Assembly: GCF_012396015.1 (NCBI RefSeq)
Contig: NZ_JAAXOQ010000004.1
Location: 62,001-126,000, forward strand
Direction: 5' to 3'
Length of the DNA stretch: 64,000 nucleotides
Source: Tsukamurella spumae
GTDB taxonomy: Bacteria > Actinomycetota > Actinomycetes > Mycobacteriales > Mycobacteriaceae
The notes beneath the pieces are model-generated. The model ran no database searches. It was not told the origin of the DNA and saw only the letters and a list, made by a program, of their open reading frames with translations. The position numbers and the translations under genes are program-made. Each line of letters begins with the position of its first letter. The stretch's first letter is position 1. This document shows positions 63,401 through 64,000 of this stretch, piece after piece.

Positions 63401-63430
63401 CGACGGGGTGGGCCTGGACCCACCCCGTCG
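63401..63430. repeat. 12-base inverted repeat
   Basis: CGACGGGGTGGG and its complement around six bases, 50 bases before the ArsR gene. It separates the two divergent promoters or ends a leader. Confidence 0.55.
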
Positions 63431-63441
63431 TCGGCACGATA

Positions 63442-63466
63442 TGATGACTTCATCAATTCGCTGAAT
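63442..63466. promoter_or_regulatory. candidate ArsR operator
   Basis: TGATGA-CT-TCATCA (63442-63455) is a perfect dyad, directly followed by ATTC-N3-GAAT (63456-63466). AT-rich dyads just before the start are typical of ArsR/SmtB sites. Confidence 0.5.
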
Positions 63467-63479
63467 CAAAGGTGATGGA

Positions 63480-63857
63480 ATGCTCGACCAGGGCGTGGCG
63501 CCGCTGTACGCGATCAAGGCGGATCTGTTCAAGGGGCTCGCGCATCCCTTGCGGATCCGGGTTCTGGAGGTGTTGGCCGCGGCTCCGGACTACCAGTGCG
63601 GGGTGAGCGATCTCCTCGCGGCGACGGGGTTGGAGGCATCGCACCTGTCGCAGCATCTGGCGACATTGCGGCGCCACCGGGTGGTGGTGAGCTCCCGTAC
63701 GGGCAGTGCGGTGACCTACCGGCTCGCGCACCCGAAAGTGGCCGAGCTGCTGGCGATCGCCCGGGTCTTCCTCCATGACACGCTCGCCGACAGCACGGCC
63801 GCCCTGGAGGCGGTCGAGATGTTGCCGGCCGTGCCGTCCGAGCGTGATGGCGTGTGA
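63480..63857 (+). CDS. ArsR-family transcriptional regulator
   Basis: 125 residues with the winged helix: G-L-A-H-P-L-R-I-R-V-L-E-V-L near residue 19, then V-S-D-L-L-A-A-T-G-L-E-A-S-H-L-S-Q-H-L-A-T-L-R-R-H. The metal-binding cysteines of ArsR/CmtR types are not present (one Cys, at about 39). It overlaps the SulP gene (TGATG), so it most likely controls anion transport rather than the isonitrile genes. AAAGGTGATGGA precedes the ATG. Confidence 0.86.
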   Translation: MLDQGVAPLYAIKADLFKGLAHPLRIRVLEVLAAAPDYQCGVSDLLAATGLEASHLSQHLATLRRHRVVVSSRTGSAVTYRLAHPKVAELLAIARVFLHDTLADSTAALEAVEMLPAVPSERDGV

Positions 63858-64000
63858 TGGCACCGGATGCCGTGTCCTGGCGTGAACGCGTCTGGTCGGT
63901 CGCGCGGGGGCCGTTGCCCAGACCGGAAGATCTACCGAGTCGGGCGGACTACGCGGAACTTCCGCGCACGTGGCGCGGCGATCTGGTGGCCGGGGTCACG
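63857..64000 (+). CDS. SulP-family inorganic anion transporter (partial)
   Basis: Only 48 codons are in the window. After a hydrophilic head the sequence R-T-W-R-G-D-L-V-A-G-V-T is the standard entry to the first SulP helix. ArsR-SulP pairs are common in mycobacteria. The start ATG overlaps the ArsR stop. Confidence 0.78.
   Translation, partial: MAPDAVSWRERVWSVARGPLPRPEDLPSRADYAELPRTWRGDLVAGVT

Larger units (their letters stand above)
63044..63479. other. divergent promoter region of importer operon and ArsR gene
   Basis: 436 bases with no gene. A 12-base-stem hairpin lies at 63401-63430 (CGACGGGGTGGG/CCCACCCCGTCG) without T run. A TATACA box reading leftward lies near 63073-63078 for the importer operon. 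Confidence 0.5.

Noticed and set aside
63390-63430. Possible tRNA on the minus strand (GGTTCAACTCC)
   Set aside because: The flanks form a simple 12-base hairpin, not a cloverleaf.
63480-63857. ArsR regulator as controller of the isonitrile genes
   Set aside because: It is translationally coupled to a SulP gene and lacks metal-binding cysteines; control of SulP is more likely, though the shared promoter region leaves some doubt.

Overview
The window is high-GC DNA from a mycolic-acid actinomycete (order Mycobacteriales). The block leuS - ino1/PadR regulator - DUF5318 protein - ponA - GT87 protein - rpsF-ssb-rpsR-rplI - intein-bearing dnaB runs in the same order as in Mycobacterium, and mce, mycothiol-dependent isomerase and FadA/FadB genes fit that group. 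Several genes have a TANNNT box six bases before the start codon, the leaderless arrangement typical of these bacteria. Tsukamurella or a close relative is my guess, not a proven assignment.

Layout. 1-3.1 kb: partial DUF91/NucS-like nuclease, SBF-like transporter with an SdpI-like protein, small membrane protein. 3.1-9.3 kb: leuS, two co-transcribed genes, a DUF222-HNH endonuclease. 9.4-17.2 kb: AlkZ-like winged-helix protein, O-methyltransferase, SDR, MarR+MFS, PhoX phosphatase, LLM oxidoreductase. 17.3-21.3 kb: OPT transporter, DUF475 membrane protein, Gly-rich membrane protein. 21.4-29.4 kb: conserved envelope block (ino1, padR, DUF5318, ponA, two tail-to-tail overlapping GT87 proteins). 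29.5-39.6 kb: lipoprotein, a DUF2236 remnant, and lipid catabolism (ALDH, nitronate monooxygenase, enoyl-CoA hydratase, fadBA, fadD). 39.7-47.4 kb: RES/Xre toxin-antitoxin pair, two DUF2236 oxygenases, a tandem-TetR regulator and a truncated mce operon. 47.5-53.0 kb: rpsF-ssb-rpsR-rplI and dnaB with a class 3 intein.

53.4-63.0 kb is the most interesting part. A SigC-like ECF sigma factor lies divergent from a small zinc-finger anti-sigma factor whose tail holds four C-X-C pairs. Downstream, a minus-strand set encodes a PvcA/DIT1-type isocyanide synthase, a cytochrome P450, two related FecB-like lipoproteins, a FecCD permease with its ATPase, and an MFS exporter, all tightly packed. A decayed DJ-1/PfpI gene (the family of isonitrile hydratase) follows the synthase. 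Together this reads as a candidate isonitrile metallophore locus, probably for copper (a chalkophore), with synthesis, export, uptake and a metal-sensing sigma/anti-sigma switch. The parts are visible in the sequence; product and metal are inference. The window ends in an ArsR-type regulator leading into a SulP anion transporter that runs off the edge.
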